A DNA stretch of 45,052 nt, taken from the NCBI GenBank assembly GCA_037447655.1, contig JBBHKE010001004.1, forward strand, positions 14,554 through 59,605, given 5' to 3'. The position numbers and the translations under genes were made by a program. Below, piece after piece: positions 11,543 to 22,644 of this stretch (positions are counted from its first letter, which is position 1; each line of letters starts with the position of its first letter). The notes beneath the pieces were generated by a model. That model was not told where the DNA came from. It did no database searches and saw only the letters and a program-made list of their open reading frames with translations. This DNA is from Zygnema cylindricum (Eukaryota > Streptophyta > Zygnematophyceae > Zygnematales > Zygnemataceae).

Positions 11543-11765
11543 GAGTTTCTTTTCCTTCTTCCCTTTTTTTTGCTTTTTCTTCTCCTTCTCCTTTTCCTTT
11601 TCCTTCCTCTTCGTCCTCTTCCCCTTCCTCTTCTTCTTCCTCTTTTTCCTCCTCTTCCTCCTCCTCTTTTTTCTCTTCGTTCTTGTTTTTCTCTTCCTTC
11701 TCTTTTCTTTCTTCCTTCTCGTTTATTCATTCCTTCACTTTATTTCTTCCTTTTTTTTTTTTCTT
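11543..11765 (+). repeat. Polypyrimidine tract (TTCCTC-type), unit A
   Basis: C/T-only low-complexity DNA directly beyond the stop of the duplicated COBRA-like exon. It is repeated at 16735-16950 in unit B. Confidence 0.9.
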
Positions 11766-11777
11766 GACGTCTAAAAG

Positions 11778-11996
11778 CTAAACGACAAGCATTAAATAAG
11801 CGAGAGCCGAACATCCGACGACCGCCAATCCGATGGCAAAAATTTTAATTGGAAAGTTCGATTCTTTTACAGGCGTCGGATCGAGATACGGAGTAAAGTT
11901 CGGCATAGAACACTCGTCTCCGTTAAAAATAACTTTCTTGGGAAAGACTTGAGCTCCGTTGTTTAAAGAGGAATTAAAAGAGGGATCATATCCAAA
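11778..11996 (-). CDS. Orphan copy of COBRA-like terminal exon (partial)
   Basis: This exon of 72 codons plus stop is open throughout and preceded by an acceptor (TTTTGTAG). It encodes the C-terminal wall-protein segment (AQVFPKKVIFNGDECSMP) and a hydrophobic tail typical of a GPI-anchor signal. Compared with the homologous exon at 16963-17181 there are about six codon differences. Two change residues (Tyr to Asn, Asp to Asn) and the rest are silent. It lacks upstream exons of its own because the N gap lies just beyond. It could be an alternative terminal exon about 5 kb further downstream of the COBRA-like gene, a non-functional duplicate, or the other allele. Confidence 0.8.
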   Translation of the reverse strand, partial: FGYDPSFNSSLNNGAQVFPKKVIFNGDECSMPNFTPYLDPTPVKESNFPIKIFAIGLAVVGCSALAYLMLVV

Positions 11997-12046
11997 CTAC
12001 AAAAAAAAAAGAAAGAGAAAAAAATGAAACTCAAAGTGTATATATA

Positions 12047-12056
12047 NNNNNNNNNN
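12047..12056. other. Assembly gap (10 N) at the junction of the tandem units
   Basis: Ten N separate the end of unit A from the start of unit B. The true distance is unknown. Confidence 0.99.
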
Positions 12057-12392
12057 GTTGGACATTTTTTTTTTGTGTATACATTTTCTCAATATTTATT
12101 TTTTTTCTTGGTCGCCCTTTCTTCTTCCTTTTTAAAATGTTTTTTCTTCTTTTTTTGTTCTTATATATATTATATTATCTTGGGGCGGGGAGGAGGAGGG
12201 AGAGGGAGAAGAGAGAGAGTTGATTGTTGACAATATGGGAGGAGAGGGAGAGTCAGTCCATTTTGATTGACAGTGTCCCTTTTTTTTTTGAAAACTTAAC
12301 GAAACATGCATTGAAAATCATATTTTTTAACTTTCCAAGGAAAAAAAAATAGTATATAGAATGTCGAAGTTGGAGTGAGTTTTCTTAATTAA

Positions 12393-12580
12393 CATTCCTC
12401 TAATTAACATTTCCGCTAATTAACATTCCTCTAATTACCATTTCCCTAATTAACATTTCCCTAATCAACATTTCCTTAAATTAACAATTTCCTAATTAAC
12501 ATTTCTCTTATTAACAATTCTCTTATTAACATTTCCCTTGTTAACAATCCCTAATTAACATTTACTTAATTAACATCGGT
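12393..12580. repeat. 15-bp minisatellite, unit B copy
   Basis: Imperfect tandem ATTAACATTTCCCTA units matching 7078-7246. Confidence 0.87.
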
Positions 12581-12880
12581 CTAGTCATCATCTAAAATTT
12601 TAAACAAATTTTAGATATTTGTTAACATTTTTGTACATTTGTTTAAAATAGAAATTTATATATTCTTCTTAAGTTTTTTTTTTTTTTCAATTTGCTGTGT
12701 AAAACTAATAATCATTACGTATAAAAATATAATAACAGTGATAATTAAAAAATATGATAATAATGATATATAAAAAACATAGTAATGATGATGGACGAAA
12801 AAAAAAAACATACAAAAAAAAATTAATTTAATATAATACCAAATCATAGATTAAAAAATTTTAGCAAGCTGATGAAAAAT
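12581..12880. other. AT-rich spacer, unit B
   Basis: No gene or distinct element seen; low-complexity A/T. Confidence 0.5.
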
Positions 12881-12901
12881 ATATAATATATATATATATA
12901 G

Positions 12902-12944
<43 letters not shown>

Positions 12945-12974
12945 TATGTATATATATATATATATATATATATA
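12881..12974. repeat. (TA)n microsatellite, unit B copy
   Basis: TA dinucleotides with a few G interruptions, homologous to 7558-7662. Confidence 0.93.
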
Positions 12975-13389
12975 CATTTTTTTTAATGATAGGCATATAT
13001 AAAAGACATAGTAATAATCACATGTCAAATATATATTAATCATTTAAAAAAAACAAAATAATAATGTAATAATCGTACGTAACATACATATTAATAATCA
13101 TACTTTTTGTTTTGTTGGATTGTATGATTATAGAAAAGTTTTGATATTTATAGGAAGCAAAATAAAATAACTTTCCCTTACTTCACACATTTTTTGATTG
13201 ATATTTTTGGACTGATGTTTTTGAAATAGGTTTTTTTTTGTAAGTGTACAATTTATGTATATATATTTATTTATTATTGACCTTTTCTCTAATTTATTTT
13301 TTCATGCCGAGTTTTCTCCAATGAGTCATATAAAAGCTTAAATTATTGTTGATTAATTAACAAAGGTTTGTTATTTAAACAACAAAACT

Positions 13390-16010
13390 TTGTTGTTTTA
13401 TGGGTATATGATTTGGGATCCCCCCGTTTGCGGTTATACACTTGTATAGCTCATTGCTGTGCGGATATTAATATCGGACGCCCTCTACCACGTTTTGTCC
13501 CATATACTTCTAATCCGACTCCCTTTGTCGTATATTTCTTCCAATATATCGCTCTTTGGCACCTTCTCATTTTTTTTTTGAGTCTTAGTCTTACTAGTTC
13601 GTGCGGGTGGTAGTGGGGCTCGAGAGACTATGACTTGTTGTCGGCGATTTATTCGAGGTGATTGGAGGCCCTCTATCTGATCTTGAGGATCTTGGCCCAT
13701 CGGGACATACCCTAAGTTCCACAATTGTGAAGGTCCTTGATAGAAATACAAATTTTTGCTAAAGATTACACTGGTCAAAAGATCGCCTGTGTTTCATTTA
13801 CACTGCATGGTCCATCTAGGCCTTCGGGTGTCTCGTCCTCTTATCAACGAGTTGTTCATTTGGGGCGTGTCAATGAGTTTTCTCGAGCGGTTCGAGTGCG
13901 TTCAGCCTGTTAACCCCTCTTCTTTGATAGTCGAGGTTTTCAAATTCTTCACCCGTCAACACTTAACCCTTAATCTTCTTCTATCCACACCTTTCAACCT
14001 TTAGGGTGTTTTATTTTGGATCGAGATGCTTTCATTAAGGCCCTTACCACTTCCTATCACCTTTCAACGATGGGTCCATCTGACACTGTCTACGAGTAAT
14101 TTCACGATGTTTTGCCTACTGAATCGGTTGCTCGGGGTTCTGATATGTTCTTTTGAGTATGTTTTCAATTCGTTGTCTCCAACACCTCCAATATGGTGGA
14201 TCAAAAAATCAATTGTTCGGAGCTTATGGTTGTCCTTTACCCGATTTTCCAACTTATCCTCTTTGTGTGGGCCTTTTATTATTTGACCAACAACTTCTTT
14301 TTCTCGTGTGATGGTGATTTTATTTCTCTTTCCTCTACGACCAGCACTCGTCAAGATGACCCTCTTGGGATGCTTTTGTTTTCCTTTGCTCATTACCGAG
14401 CCCTCCTCGCTTCCGCAACCGATTTCTCTTTTTACCTCTTCCGTTTAGTTGTTGACGATAGACATATTATTGGCTTGACAAAGTTGTGTCGGCATATAGC
14501 TTTTTCAGAGATCGCTTGCCAGAACTTAACTTTAACTTAACTTTTTTGTTCAACCCTCGAAGTGTGTTCACCTTGTGATATTCCTGTTTATTTTACTACC
14601 CCACCTGGTTTTCAAACTCCTCCCCCACCTAATGGCATTCATGTGTTGGGTTGTTCCCTTGGTTCATAAACGATTACGACAAAATTTCTTGAATATGCTA
14701 TTGAAACATACTTGTCCCACGTGGACGACCTTGCCCACCTTCTTGATCCCCAAGTTGCTTTTGCTTTGTTGACAAGGTGTTTCCCCCACCACCCCGCTTA
14801 CGTTACTCGCAATTACCCATTCACCCCAACATTTGTCTCATCTCTTTCTGTCTTTGATGATCGCCTCATCGAGGTCCATCACACTTTGTCAAGTCGTGGG
14901 GCTTTTGACCACGAGTTTGGGCCTACGGCCCTCGATGTATGCGCCGGAGGATTAGGTTTACTATAGACGACATGAGTGGATCACTATCATATTCAGGAAT
15001 TTGATGTTATATTGCTTCCACTCCTGTCTCTCACTTTTTGTTTGGGGACACTCTTGTTACTACTACCTTTGCCTCTCGCGTTTTGGACTGTGTGTTTGAC
15101 TTTCATTGGTGCCTTTTGGAACCGACCTATTCTATTCCTCCAGTTATTTTAACAGATAGTCTTTCCACCCTTGTGATGAAATCAGTTGCACCTGTCCAGG
15201 AATCAGTTTTTCATCTGGTTGTCGTCGCCATTAAAATCGACCTTCTCGAGGCGCTTCCCTCTCATTCTTTGCATGCACGCTTTCTCTCTTATATTGGACT
15301 TCGTTCTGGAGCTTGGATATTACCTACACCTATTTTATCTACTGGAGTTTAATTCACCACTGCTCTTAAGTTCTGACTCGGCCTACCTCATCCACTTTTA
15401 CTTCGATCTCTTGTTTGCCCATGTGATCGTGTCCAGAGCATGATGGTTCCATTTGCATCATTACTCCCCCGGGGGAGAATTGATTTAGGCGCATAACACT
15501 ATTCGTGACACCATTGCGAATAATGCTTATGAAGGGGCATATTTCGTTCCCCGAGAACGTATTATTCTTTTGCACGTCAAAGTAGGTGACATTATTATTG
15601 CCGAACCCTACCTCATTTACAGTGCGAGGTCAGCGTGCTCAGCCGTAGTGCGATGGTCCCCCGACAAGCTAAACAAAGAGCGACATTCACCCAGATCCTA
15701 TGGATGACTTTATTTTGATGGTGGTCAAGATGTTTTGGTTTGGGTGTTGTTATCGGCTTTTCTACGTATTTGTAATTAGGTGCTTGTTAGAATGAGGACC
15801 CGTTAGCTTTCGGCTTTCATCTTACTTATTGTTATGCCAACTTTTATCTCAAGCTTGCTTTGAGTGCAAGCTTCTATCCACCTTCCATCAGCTATTGAGG
15901 CGGATCGTCAGCGGTTCAAACTCCTCCATGTGCTTCCTCGGCTTGGGTTCTGAGGTTGCTTTTAAAGACGGTTACGTTGAGGTTTAGTTAGGTAGTGTTG
16001 GTTTAAGCAC
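13390..16010 (+). pseudogene. Degenerate non-LTR-type reverse transcriptase, copy B
   Basis: This is colinear with copy A. It keeps STRQDDPLGMLLFSFAHYR and, in the same frame, VVDDRHIIG (about 14336-14480), then the LG-PLG region and an AHNTIRDTIAN segment near 15490-15525. It lacks the SRLVVVTKPNG region because of a roughly 285-bp internal deletion near 14165. Many stops and frameshifts, so it is not translatable. The family call rests on these motifs in the right order. The exact clade would need a profile search. Confidence 0.82.
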
Positions 16011-16734
16011 ACTATTGTGTTGTTACTTTAGTGGTTGTTGCTTTGCATGTCTTTTTTCCTTTTGCTTGCTTGCCTCCGCTGTAGTTTCTTGGTTGTGCAT
16101 TCTCGCTCTTTTTGCTCCCATGGACTCAAGACGGTTCATTATCGCGGTTTTTCTTTTCAATTCAATGATAAAAATTATCAGTAATTGTAATAATTATTGC
16201 TAGCTGGAAATTTATTACTAAATATAAAAGTTATCACTAATTATATAATGGTTATAAGTAATTGTAAAAACTATTACCAATTCATTATTGTCACTGATTT
16301 TTAAAAGCTACCAAAAATCTCGTTTTCTATTACCTATAACAGGTGGAAATCAATGACATATAGAAAATAACAAAATTGAAAACAATATGAAGATTTTACT
16401 CCAAGAAATAGTTTTTCACAACATGAAATTTCGGCACAAATAAATATATTTCTTATAACGTGAAATTTTGGCCAATTTTTTTTTTTGCTATTTACAACGT
16501 GACATGTCAAAAATGGGAAGGACGAAAGGTGAGCTAAATCATTAATATAAGAATTAAAATATTTTAAGATTACAAACATTTCAATTCAGTTATTTGTACT
16601 GTTTGTACAAATAACTATGTTACTGTTACAAATAAGCAACAATGTTACTGTTAGAAATAACAACATTACTTATTACTAAGTTTTATACTCGGTATCAGTT
16701 TGGATTACGGGATTTTTTTTAGGAACCAAAGAGT
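16011..16734. other. AT-rich spacer, unit B
   Basis: No gene recognised; colinear with the unit A spacer. It probably includes DNA downstream of the COBRA-like gene's polyadenylation region. Confidence 0.5.
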
Positions 16735-16950
16735 TTCTTTCCTTCTTCCGCCGCGGCTTTTCTTCTCCTTCTCCTTCTCCTTTTCCTTCCTCTTCGTCCT
16801 CTTCCCTTTCCTCTTCTTCTTCCTCTTTTTCCTCCTCTTCTTCCTCCTCTTTTTTCCCTTCGTTCTCGTTTTTCTCTTCCTTCTCTTTTCTTTCTTCCTT
16901 CTCGTTATTTCCTTCCTTCACTTTCTTTCTTCCTTTCTCTTTTTTTTATT
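16735..16950 (+). repeat. Polypyrimidine tract, unit B copy
   Basis: C/T-rich tract about 15 bp beyond the COBRA-like stop codon. On the sense (minus) strand of that gene it is polypurine and would lie in the 3' UTR. Confidence 0.88.
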
Positions 16951-16962
16951 GACGTCTAAAAG

Positions 16963-19900
16963 CTAAACGACAAGCATTAAATAAGCGAGAGCCGAACATC
17001 CGACGACAGCCAATCCAATGGCAAAAATTTTAATCGGAAAGTTCGATTCTTTTACGGGCGTCGGATCGAGATACGGAGTAAAATCCGGCATAGAACACTC
17101 GTCTCCGTTAAAAATAACTTTCTTGGGAAAGACTTGAGCTCCGTTGTATAAAGAGGAATTAAAAGAGGGATCATATCCAAACTACAAAAAAAAAAGAAAG
17201 AGAAAAAAATGAAACTCAAAGTGTATATATATATTATTTTTGTTTCGATGCATCCAAACAAAAAGAATTAAACAAATAAAAGAGGAACAGAAAACACTTT
17301 TTTTTTTCTTGTTTTATTTTGATGCACTTTCAAATATGTACATATATAAAGTTCTTGTCCTAAACCATCTCCCTCTCCCCCACCCACATTCCCTCCTCCC
17401 TCCCTCTCTCCCTCCCCTCCCTCTCCGCCTTTGCACATCCTCCTCTCTCCCTCTTTCCATCTCGACCCCTCTTATCCTTTTTCATTGGTTTTTTCTTTGG
17501 GTTGCGTGAATTTTTTAGAGAGGCTATTTTTTTTTTTTGAAACTAAGTAAAGAAAAAATATTAAAAATAAAGATGTAAGCAATAAAAACATTAAAATTAA
17601 GTTTTTAGTAAAAAAATAACATTAACACTAAGTTTTGTACTTACTTGAATCACGGTTTGTAAATTTCCGGGAACTTTTGCTCCGGGTTTTGTCCCTAGTA
17701 GCCAATCGCTGACACTTGGATAACCCCACATAAGGCGAGTGGTTTCTAGGGTTTAAAAAAAAAAAAAAAAAAAAATTGAAAAAAAAAAAAAAAAAAAAAA
17801 AAAGTTTAAACTAACAATTAAACAAGGAAAATGAAAACCCCACGTAAGGGAGTAATTCGATGGTTTATAGAAAGCAATATATTCCGTCAAAAATCAATGA
17901 CTAATCGGCGTCAGTGAACAAAACTCAACAAAATTAATTAAAGATAGTGGTTTTAGATAAAAATAAGTCAATCTAACCGAAAACAAAAGAACAAATTATG
18001 TTCAAGGTCTCAAAATTCAAAAAAGGGAAAATAGGAAAGCCACAAGGTTAATATCAAAAACCAAAAGATAGGAAAAAGGAAAACAAAGTTATCTTATATG
18101 AAAAAGAAGGAAAACAAGCAAACTAAGTTAAATAAAGGCAACACACGTTTTTTTTTGTTAAAGGTCAATATTTAAAGTTGATCTTTTGGATTTTTGGGGT
18201 TTAAAGACTAGAATTAGATTCGGAATGAATGTTAAAATGGATTTTTTTGTTTTTCCAAATGTTTTTAAATTTTACATATTTTCTTAATTAGCACTATTTG
18301 TATTTGAATTTTGAATCTTCAACGATTCATAGAATGTCTAACATGTTAAATTCACTCTAGAAATTGTTATTTGTTTTTCATTAATTAATATTATTATTTT
18401 TCTTTTTATTTTTGTTTTTACCTGTATCATTTATAGAAGCAAATGAATAAATACTTGTCGTATTTACAAATGCGTCAATTTCCACAGCCACAAACCACTC
18501 CTTTATTGCTGTGGTGTTATAATTTATAATTGTCATCTGAAAAATAAACAAAAAAACAAATAAACGAATAAAAAAATAAACAAATAAACAAACAAATGAA
18601 TCAATCAGTTGGAAGGAGGAGAAGAGAGAAAAAGGGAGAAAGGAAAAAAAGAGACGGAAATAAATCGTGGAGAGGGATAGAAGAAGGAAAAGAGAGAGGA
18701 GAGGGAGAAAAGGGAACGGACGGAGAAAAAGGGAGAAGAAGACAAGAGGTGGAAGGGATTGAGGAAGGCGAAAAGGGAGGAGAGGGAGAAGAGGGAGAAA
18801 AAATAAGAAGAAGAAGGGTGAAGGGGTGACGGGGGTGGGGGGGTGGGTGGGGTGGGGAGGGGCAGAGGGTGAGGGTGAAGGGTGAAGAAGATAAGAGGTG
18901 GGACGGACCGAGGAAGGAGAGGAGTGGAAAGAAAAGAGGAGGACGAAAAGAGAAACGATAAAGGGAGGGGACGGATTGACGGAGGAGAGAAGAAAACCAG
19001 GAACGAGAAAACTAATGGAAAGTAATGATACAAAGTGGGAGGAAGAGAAGGAGAAGGAGAGTGAAAAGGAGGTGAAGGAGAAGAGTAGGAGACGGAAAAG
19101 GGGAAGCAATGATAAGGAGACGGAAAGAGACGGAGAAGCAAGGAGAAGGAGAGAGGAAAAAAACGAAGCAGAAAAAGAAGGAGAAAAAAGGAAAAGGGAA
19201 AGGATAAGAAAGGAAGAGAGGGGGAGGGAGAGAGTGGCGAGGAAACGGAAACCTTTGCCAGCCACCCCTCCTCATAGATATTTGTCACGTGCCAGTGGAC
19301 ATTGACTCCGCATCCGTGCCCACAAGTGGACAAAATAGGCTGTACGGACGAGGTATTGGCCGTAGGCGTGATATGGTAGACGGCTCCGGAGACATCCGGA
19401 CTAAGGACGAGATTGGCTGCCGCGGGAAAAGAATGGGAGAAGGAGAGAGAGTAAAGAAAAGAGGGAGAGGGGAAAAGAGAGAGAGAGAGAGAAGGAAAAG
19501 GCAGCCGGGGGAAAAGAGTGGGAGAAGGAGAGAGAGTAAGGGGAAGAGGGAGAGGGGAAAAGAGAGAGAGAGAGAAGGAAAAGGCAGCCGGGGGAAAATA
19601 ATGGGAGAAGGAGAGAGAGAGAGGGAAAGAGGGAGAGGGGAAAAGAGAGAGAGAAGGAAAAGGCAAAACGTAAGGGGAGGAGAAAAGGAAAGAAAATAAG
19701 AGGGGGGACGGAGAAAGAGAGAAGGAAAAAGAAAGTATAAGAGGAAAAAAAAGGAAAAAAGAGGGAGGGAGGAGGAGGGAGGGAGGAGGGAGGAGGGAGG
19801 GAGGAGGGAGGGAGGAGGGAGGGAGGAGGGAGGAGGGAGGAGGGAGGAGAGAGGAGAGAGGAGGGGAGGGAGGAGGGAGGAGGGAGGAGGGAGGAGGGAG

Positions 19901-22644
19901 GAGGGAGGAGGGAGGAGGGAGGAGAGAGGAGAGAGGAGGGGAGGGAGGAGGGAGGAGAGAGGAGGGAGGAAGGAGGGAGGAGGGAGGAGAGAGGAGGGAG
20001 GAGGGAGGAAGGAGGAGAGAGGAGGGAGGGAGGAGAGAGGAGAGAGGAGGGAGGAGGAAGGAAGGAGGAGAGAGGAGGGAGGGAGGAGGAGGGAGGAGGG
20101 AGGAGGGAGGAGAGAGGGAAGAGGGAGGAGGGAGGAGAGAGGAGAGAGGAGGGAGGAGAGAGGAGAGAGGGAGGAGGGAGGAGGGAGGAGGGAGGAAGGA
20201 GGAGAGAGGAGAGAGGAGAGAGGAGGGAGGGAGGAGGAAGGAGGAGAGAGGAGGGGGGAGGCAGGGAGGTAGTGAGGGAGGGAGGTAGTGCGGAAGGAAG
20301 GGAAGGTGGGAGGGTAGAGGGAGGGGGAGTGGGGGACGGAGAGTGGAAAGGACGGAGAGATGAATGGAGGAAGGGAGGATGGGAGGGAGGGAGGGACGAA
20401 CTGAGGGAAGGAAAGGAGGGTTGGAGGAGGAAGAGAGGGAGGGAGGGTGGAAGGGAAAGAATGAGAGAGGAGTAAAGAGGGATTCAGCGGAAGATGGAGG
20501 GAAGGGGCGATGATGGAGAGTCACAAAGGGTAGGAGGGAGAGAGGGAGGGAGAGGGACTAAGAACAAAGGTAGAGAGACCGAGCGAAGGAGGGAGAGAGA
20601 GAGACAGAGAGAGAGAGGAAGAGAGTGGGGGAGAGAGGGGGAGAGGGAGACAAAGAGATGGAGCTCACAAGCAGGTCCAAAGGGTTGCTCCCCTGTGGCA
20701 TTACAAACTCCATTGCTGTCAGTTGCTTCCGTTAAAGTTCCGTTTTCTGTTACAGTTCCGTTCAAATCTCCAACTGCCGTATTCAAAATTTCCGTAGAAT
20801 TACATCCACAAGCACAAGTTTTACAAGGGGCAAGGAGAGGGATCGATCCGGAGTCCTTTGGAACATTTTGTCGTGTGCGATTAAAATACCCGGAAAACGA
20901 AACGCAACATTTCTTTTTTGTTTTGGTCGTTTCAGTTGTTCTGTTGCATTGAACGCGAAAAGTTCGATACGAGGTTGTGTAGCGATCAACGCTCGAATGT
21001 ACCTAAAATATTAAAATAAAATGAGAAAATAACATAAATATGAAAAATGTTTCGGTTATTTTTTTATGGTCCTGTTCGCATTAGATTATACCTTAAATAA
21101 TCAAGTAAAAGCAATAATAATAGTAATAACAACGCCAAAAATAATCACAACAACAACAACAATAGGAATAACAGCAACAATAGTGACGACAACAATAATA
21201 GTAACAACGACAAAAATAATAACAGCAATACTAATTACAATGATAATATTAATAACAACGATGATAACAACAACGATAGTATTAACAACAACAATGATTA
21301 TAATAACAGCAATAATAATAATATTATAATATATGCCTTCCCCTCACACTTGAGCCCACCCTCTCTCCCTCCTCTCCCTCCCTTACCTCTCCTCCCTCGT
21401 CCACCTCCCTTGTCCTCTCTCTCCTTCTCACTCTTCCTTTTTTCTCTCCCTCTCCCTCTCCCTCTTCCTGTCACACTTCCTCTCCAACTCCTCTCTCCCA
21501 GCTCTCTCTTTTCTTCTACCTCTCTCTCCCTACCCCCTCTTTCTCTTCCTCTCTATCTTAAATTCGGAAGAGGGAGCTTGGGATGGGAATCTGGCTTTTA
21601 ATCCTCTCCCTCTTCCACCTCTCACTCCTTCTCTTCCTCTCTACCTTGAATTTAGATGGAGAAACATTTTCGGCTCCCTCACATTTGAGCCCCTCCACGC
21701 CAATATTGAAGGCCTGGGGCGGCGTTATTGCGGAGTACTTACTCTGGGATTTGACTTTCCCTATTCTCATTCTAAATTGCGATATACTACTGTTTCCCTG
21801 AAAATTCAATATACACGCACCACACACAACATATAACACGTTTTTCAATATTATTAAGAAAACACGGAAAACCATAAAAACGGAAAACCACAACAAAAAA
21901 GAAGAAACGAAAAAACTGAGCGATTAATCAAAATTGAATGAAAGCAATCGACTTGTGATTATAGGAGAACATTTATGAGTTAAACAATAACACTTTGATT
22001 GATGATTAAAAAGACATAAATCGGGCAATAACATGATATTTCCAATTAACATGACAAAAATCATAAAAAAAAATCTTAAACTAAAAAGCAACGATTGAAA
22101 ATTTGAGCTCAAGTGCAAACTATCTACGATAGCATAAAATTCCATTTCCAAACTAAAAAGCAACAGTCCAAAATTTAAACTCGATTGATTTTTTTATCAA
22201 ACATGTTAAAGTTCCCATTTTTTTTTGCTTATCCCAATTCTTGTCAAATTCAACATTCTCCCACATTCAATTTTGTCTCAAATACATTCTCAACTCTAGT
22301 TTTCTTCCAATTTCAACAAATAAATAAAAAAACCTTCAAATAAATTCAATCATTTTTTTTTTTGTGTCAAAGCTCACCTCAAGTGCTTTGAATAATGGAT
22401 CTTTATCGGGAAAACTTGGGAGGCCTAGTGAACCATTTTTGCAACATGAAAGTGTTACCCAATTGGAAGTGGAATCCGCATACGACGACGTTGAATAGGA
22501 CAAAGAAGGGAGATCTTTGATTAACGGAGTTTTATCACAACTGTGGGCATATTGAACCGATGTTGCGTAAGTGGCCACAGCCGCAGCATTATCGAGACAA
22601 GCTCCTGGATCTATCGCTTCGGCTCCAATTATCTCCCAAATAAT
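16963..22644 (-). CDS. COBRA-like protein, COBL7/COBL10 subfamily (5' part missing)
   Basis: Seven exons join in frame with GT..AG introns: 22644-22378, 21797-21645, 21002-20669, 19416-19253, 18536-18422, 17745-17645 and 17181-16963. They give 450 residues plus stop. The order matches the COBRA domain: IIWEIIGAEA, then SCCKNGSLGLP, FNIGVEGLKCEG, KKKCCVSFSGYFNRT, the Cys-rich CKTCACGC, CGHGCGVNVHWHVTNIYEEGW, KEWFVAVEID, KVIFNGDECSMP, and a final hydrophobic stretch (FPIKIFAIGLAVVG...) fitting a GPI-anchor signal. Such proteins sit outside the plasma membrane and affect cellulose deposition and tip growth. COBL7-type proteins are about 650 residues, so roughly 200 N-terminal residues with the signal peptide are not found. 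They may lie in the N gap at 23785. Exon edges are repeated in neighbouring introns. Confidence 0.92.
17182..17644. other. Intron before COBRA-like last exon
   Basis: AT-rich intron with a short CCCTCC pyrimidine patch at 17370-17475; nothing else seen. Confidence 0.55.
17757..17803. repeat. Poly-A tract
   Basis: A run of A with few interruptions. On the sense strand it is a poly-T tract directly before the exon acceptor at 17745. Confidence 0.9.
17804..18421. other. COBRA-like intron 5 remainder
   Basis: AT-rich, no gene or repeat recognised. Confidence 0.5.
18601..19250. repeat. Polypurine (GA-rich) intron tract
   Basis: Nearly pure purine on +, hence polypyrimidine in the COBRA-like transcript. 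It fills the intron between the exons ending at 19253 and starting at 18536. Long frames on either strand here are low-complexity artefacts. Confidence 0.9.
19415..19680. repeat. About 84-bp tandem repeat spanning the acceptor edge of a COBRA-like exon
   Basis: Segment GGCTGCCGCGGGAAAAG at 19415 (exon edge plus splice site) recurs as GGCAGCCGGGGGAAAAG at 19500 and 19583. Each copy is followed by the same GGGAGAAGGAGAGAG-type purine tract. The copies have lost the functional CAG acceptor. Confidence 0.85.
19736..20660. repeat. GGAGGGA polypurine satellite-like array
   Basis: Roughly 900 bases of GGAGGGAGGA-type units. They are densest at 19757-20275, where runs of GGG recur every few bases on +, so G-quadruplex formation is possible. 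It lies in the intron between COBRA-like exons 3 and 4. Confidence 0.92.
21096..21329. repeat. Trinucleotide (AAT/AAC) array
   Basis: Imperfect AATAACAACA-type trinucleotides over about 230 bp in a COBRA-like intron. Confidence 0.88.
21335..21640. repeat. Pyrimidine tract with degenerate exon fragments
   Basis: CTCTCCC-rich on + (purine on the sense strand). It carries CCCTCACACTTGAGCCC (near 21345), matching coding sequence of the neighbouring exon at 21677-21696. CTCTATCTTAAATT (near 21550) resembles that exon's donor edge at 21639-21655. Confidence 0.68.
21798..22377. other. COBRA-like intron 1
   Basis: AT-rich intron without further features. Confidence 0.5.

Larger units (their letters stand above)
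6766..12046. repeat. Tandem duplication unit A (about 5.3 kb)
   Basis: This unit is colinear with 12057-17226. Shared landmarks in the same order are a T-rich edge, an ATTAACATTTCCCTA minisatellite, a TA microsatellite, a degenerate reverse transcriptase, an AT-rich spacer, a pyrimidine tract and the COBRA-like terminal exon. By eye identity is about 90-95% outside low-complexity DNA, with indels. Unit A ends exactly at the N gap, at the same sequence where unit B ends. It may be a true tandem duplication or an unmerged allele. Confidence 0.9.
12057..17226. repeat. Tandem duplication unit B (about 5.2 kb)
   Basis: Second copy of the unit described at 6766-12046. It lacks about 285 bp present in unit A (8653-8937), carries small insertions (for example about 30 bp near 12310-12345), and continues at its right edge into the intact COBRA-like gene. 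Confidence 0.9.

Noticed and set aside
6766-17226. The two 5-kb units as LTRs of a retrotransposon
   Set aside because: They contain a host gene exon, lie directly in tandem without an internal region, and lack TG..CA ends and primer-binding sites.
18605-20524. 639-codon Pro/Ser/Leu-rich minus-strand frame
   Set aside because: Translation of the CCTCC tract; only the embedded 19253-19416 piece is a real exon, read as part of the COBRA-like gene.
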